This document shows positions 34,833 to 35,884 of a stretch of 35,884 bases of DNA, one piece after another. Positions within the stretch are counted from its first letter, which is position 1. The number at the start of each line of letters is the position of its first letter. A program made the position numbers and the translations under genes. Below the pieces are notes generated by a model that was not told the origin of the DNA, did no database searches, and saw nothing but the letters and a program-made list of their open reading frames with translations. Source of the stretch: a candidate division TM6 bacterium GW2011_GWF2_38_10 (lineage in GTDB: Bacteria > Babelota > Babeliae > Babelales > RVW-14); the NCBI GenBank assembly GCA_000992305.1, contig LBTY01000009.1:1-35884 (forward strand), given 5' to 3'.

Positions 34833-35057
34833 ATGAAAAAAAAAGACGACGTTATATTGGTCGATGGCATTGTGGAGAAGGCGTTACCAAACGCAATGTT
34901 CAATGTGAAACTTCTTGATAGTGACCATGTTGTATTGGCTCACGTTTCTGGTAAAATGCGTATGCACTATATTAAATTATTACCGGGTGATAAGGTGGCT
35001 GTTGAATTGTCTCCTTATGATTTGACAAAAGGGCGTATAACGTCTCGATATAAATAA
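34833..35057 (+). CDS. infA: Translation initiation factor IF-1
   Basis: 74 residues. Single S1-like OB-fold that blocks the A site during initiation. [37 protein letters not shown] and [18 protein letters not shown] are diagnostic. A conserved place between map and rpmJ. Confidence 0.98.
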   Translation: MKKKDDVILVDGIVEKALPNAMFNVKLLDSDHVVLAHVSGKMRMHYIKLLPGDKVAVELSPYDLTKGRITSRYK

Positions 35058-35125
35058 AATAGATTTTTTTTGAAAAATATTAAAAAGTTAATAATATTAA
35101 ACAATTAAGAGTGTAGGGAAAATTC

Positions 35126-35242
35126 ATGAAAGTGCGTACATCGCTTAAAAAGATTTGTAAGGATTGCAAATTTATCAAGCGTAAAGGTGTTTTGCGTGTC
35201 ATTTGCAAAAAGAGTCCTAAACACAAGCAGCGTCAAGGTTAA
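35126..35242 (+). CDS. rpmJ: 50S ribosomal protein L36
   Basis: 38 residues, the usual size and too short for many gene finders. [20 protein letters not shown] then [17 protein letters not shown]. The C11, C14, C27 and H33 zinc ligands are intact. AGGGAA lies upstream of the ATG. Confidence 0.97.
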   Translation: MKVRTSLKKICKDCKFIKRKGVLRVICKKSPKHKQRQG

Positions 35243-35273
35243 GAGTTAGATTTCATTTTGGAAGAGGATTTTA

Positions 35274-35663
35274 ATGGCTCGTATAGAGGGTGTTGTTTTA
35301 CCAGGTGAAAAGCGTATAGAGATAGCGCTCACCTATTTGTATGGTATTGGACTGCCGCTTTCTAAGAAAGTTTTGGCTGATATTCAGGTTAATCCTGATA
35401 CGCGCGTAAAAGACTTGACTCAAGATCAGGTTGCCGCTATTCAAAAATATCTGACCCAAAACTTTAAAGTTGAAGGTGAACTTCGTAAAGAAGTGACGTT
35501 AAATATAAAACGTTTGCAAGAAATTGGTTCTTATCGAGGAATGCGTCATAAAAAGTCGTTGCCGGCTCGTGGTCAGCGCACCAAAACAAATGCTCGCACA
35601 AGAAAAGGACCACGTAAGGCTTCTAATGTCGTTTCAAACAAAAAAGTTGTATCTAAAAAATAA
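35274..35663 (+). CDS. rpsM: 30S ribosomal protein S13
   Basis: 129 residues. Head protein contacting the P-site tRNA and 50[35 protein letters not shown], the helix-two-turn-helix region and the basic [20 protein letters not shown] are diagnostic. Ribosome site GAGG upstream. Confidence 0.99.
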   Translation: MARIEGVVLPGEKRIEIALTYLYGIGLPLSKKVLADIQVNPDTRVKDLTQDQVAAIQKYLTQNFKVEGELRKEVTLNIKRLQEIGSYRGMRHKKSLPARGQRTKTNARTRKGPRKASNVVSNKKVVSKK

Positions 35664-35685
35664 GTGATGAATAACAAGGGTGACA

Positions 35686-35884
35686 ATGGCATATAAAAAG
35701 AATAAAAAACGACAACTTAAGCACCTTGATTCAGCGGTTGCTCATGTGACGTCAACGTTCAATAATACAATGGTCTCTATAACCACCGTTGATGGTGACG
35801 TTATTGCTCGTGGTAGTGCTGGACAGTTGGGTTTCAAAGGTGCTCGTAAAGGTACTCCTTATGCAGCAACTCAAATTGCTAACA
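35686..35884 (+). CDS. rpsK: 30S ribosomal protein S11, cut by the right edge
   Basis: The first 66 codons are in the window. [40 protein letters not shown] and [14 protein letters not shown] identify S11, a platform protein of the 30S subunit. The ATG has AAGGG upstream, 22 bp after rpsM. The frame is open to the window end, so it is a truncation by the window only. Confidence 0.97.
   Translation, partial: MAYKKNKKRQLKHLDSAVAHVTSTFNNTMVSITTVDGDVIARGSAGQLGFKGARKGTPYAATQIAN

Overview
The window looks like the chromosome of a small-genome, AT-rich, Gram-negative bacterium that lives in or on a host. The outer membrane is indicated by an LptD-like protein, LpxC and a long Gram-negative-type YidC. 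Host association is suggested by a secreted ankyrin protein, a secreted beta-propeller protein, DUF4143 ATPases and a repeat-rich beta-helix protein. The mix resembles Candidatus Dependentiae (TM6) or a similar intracellular lineage. That placement is inference from gene content, not from a tree.

Positions 1-7.8 kb are an accessory region. It starts with the 3' part of a repeat/beta-helix gene cut by the window edge. An intact AAA ATPase (DUF4143) follows, then the remnant of a second one and a secreted beta-propeller gene with a G8 tract beside its start. Next come tRNA-Ala(GGC), a nucleoside diphosphate kinase with an unusual membrane anchor, a secreted ankyrin protein, a hexapeptide acetyltransferase and a small secreted coiled-coil protein. 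The two gene-poor stretches (4096-4519 and 6791-7263) hold decayed or unassigned transcribed-looking sequence.

Positions 7.9-19.1 kb are housekeeping and envelope genes: yidC-recR-lptD, an M24 aminopeptidase, pyrG, rplM and lpxC on the plus strand. A DUF5320-DUF134 pair and rseP lie on the minus strand. Several hairpin/T-tract terminators lie directly against the next start codon, and near-consensus promoters with TAGAAT -10 boxes precede pyrG, rplM and rpsL.

Positions 19.5 kb to the right edge are one fused str-S10-spc-alpha ribosomal supercluster, all on the plus strand: rpsL-rpsG-fusA-tuf-rpsJ-rplC-rplD-rplW-rplB-rpsS-rplV-rpsC-rplP-rpmC-rpsQ-rplN-rplX-rplE-rpsN-rpsH-rplF-rplR-rpsE-rplO-secY-map-infA-rpmJ-rpsM-rpsK. 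It begins with a roughly 200-nt leader and is tightly spaced, with several overlaps. rpmD (L30) is missing between rpsE and rplO, and adk is missing between secY and map. rplM is not followed by rpsI. No unmistakable new system is visible. The best leads are the 11-residue repeat protein, the membrane-anchored NDK, the G8 tract, the DUF134 module with its palindrome, and two orphan transcription-unit-like regions.
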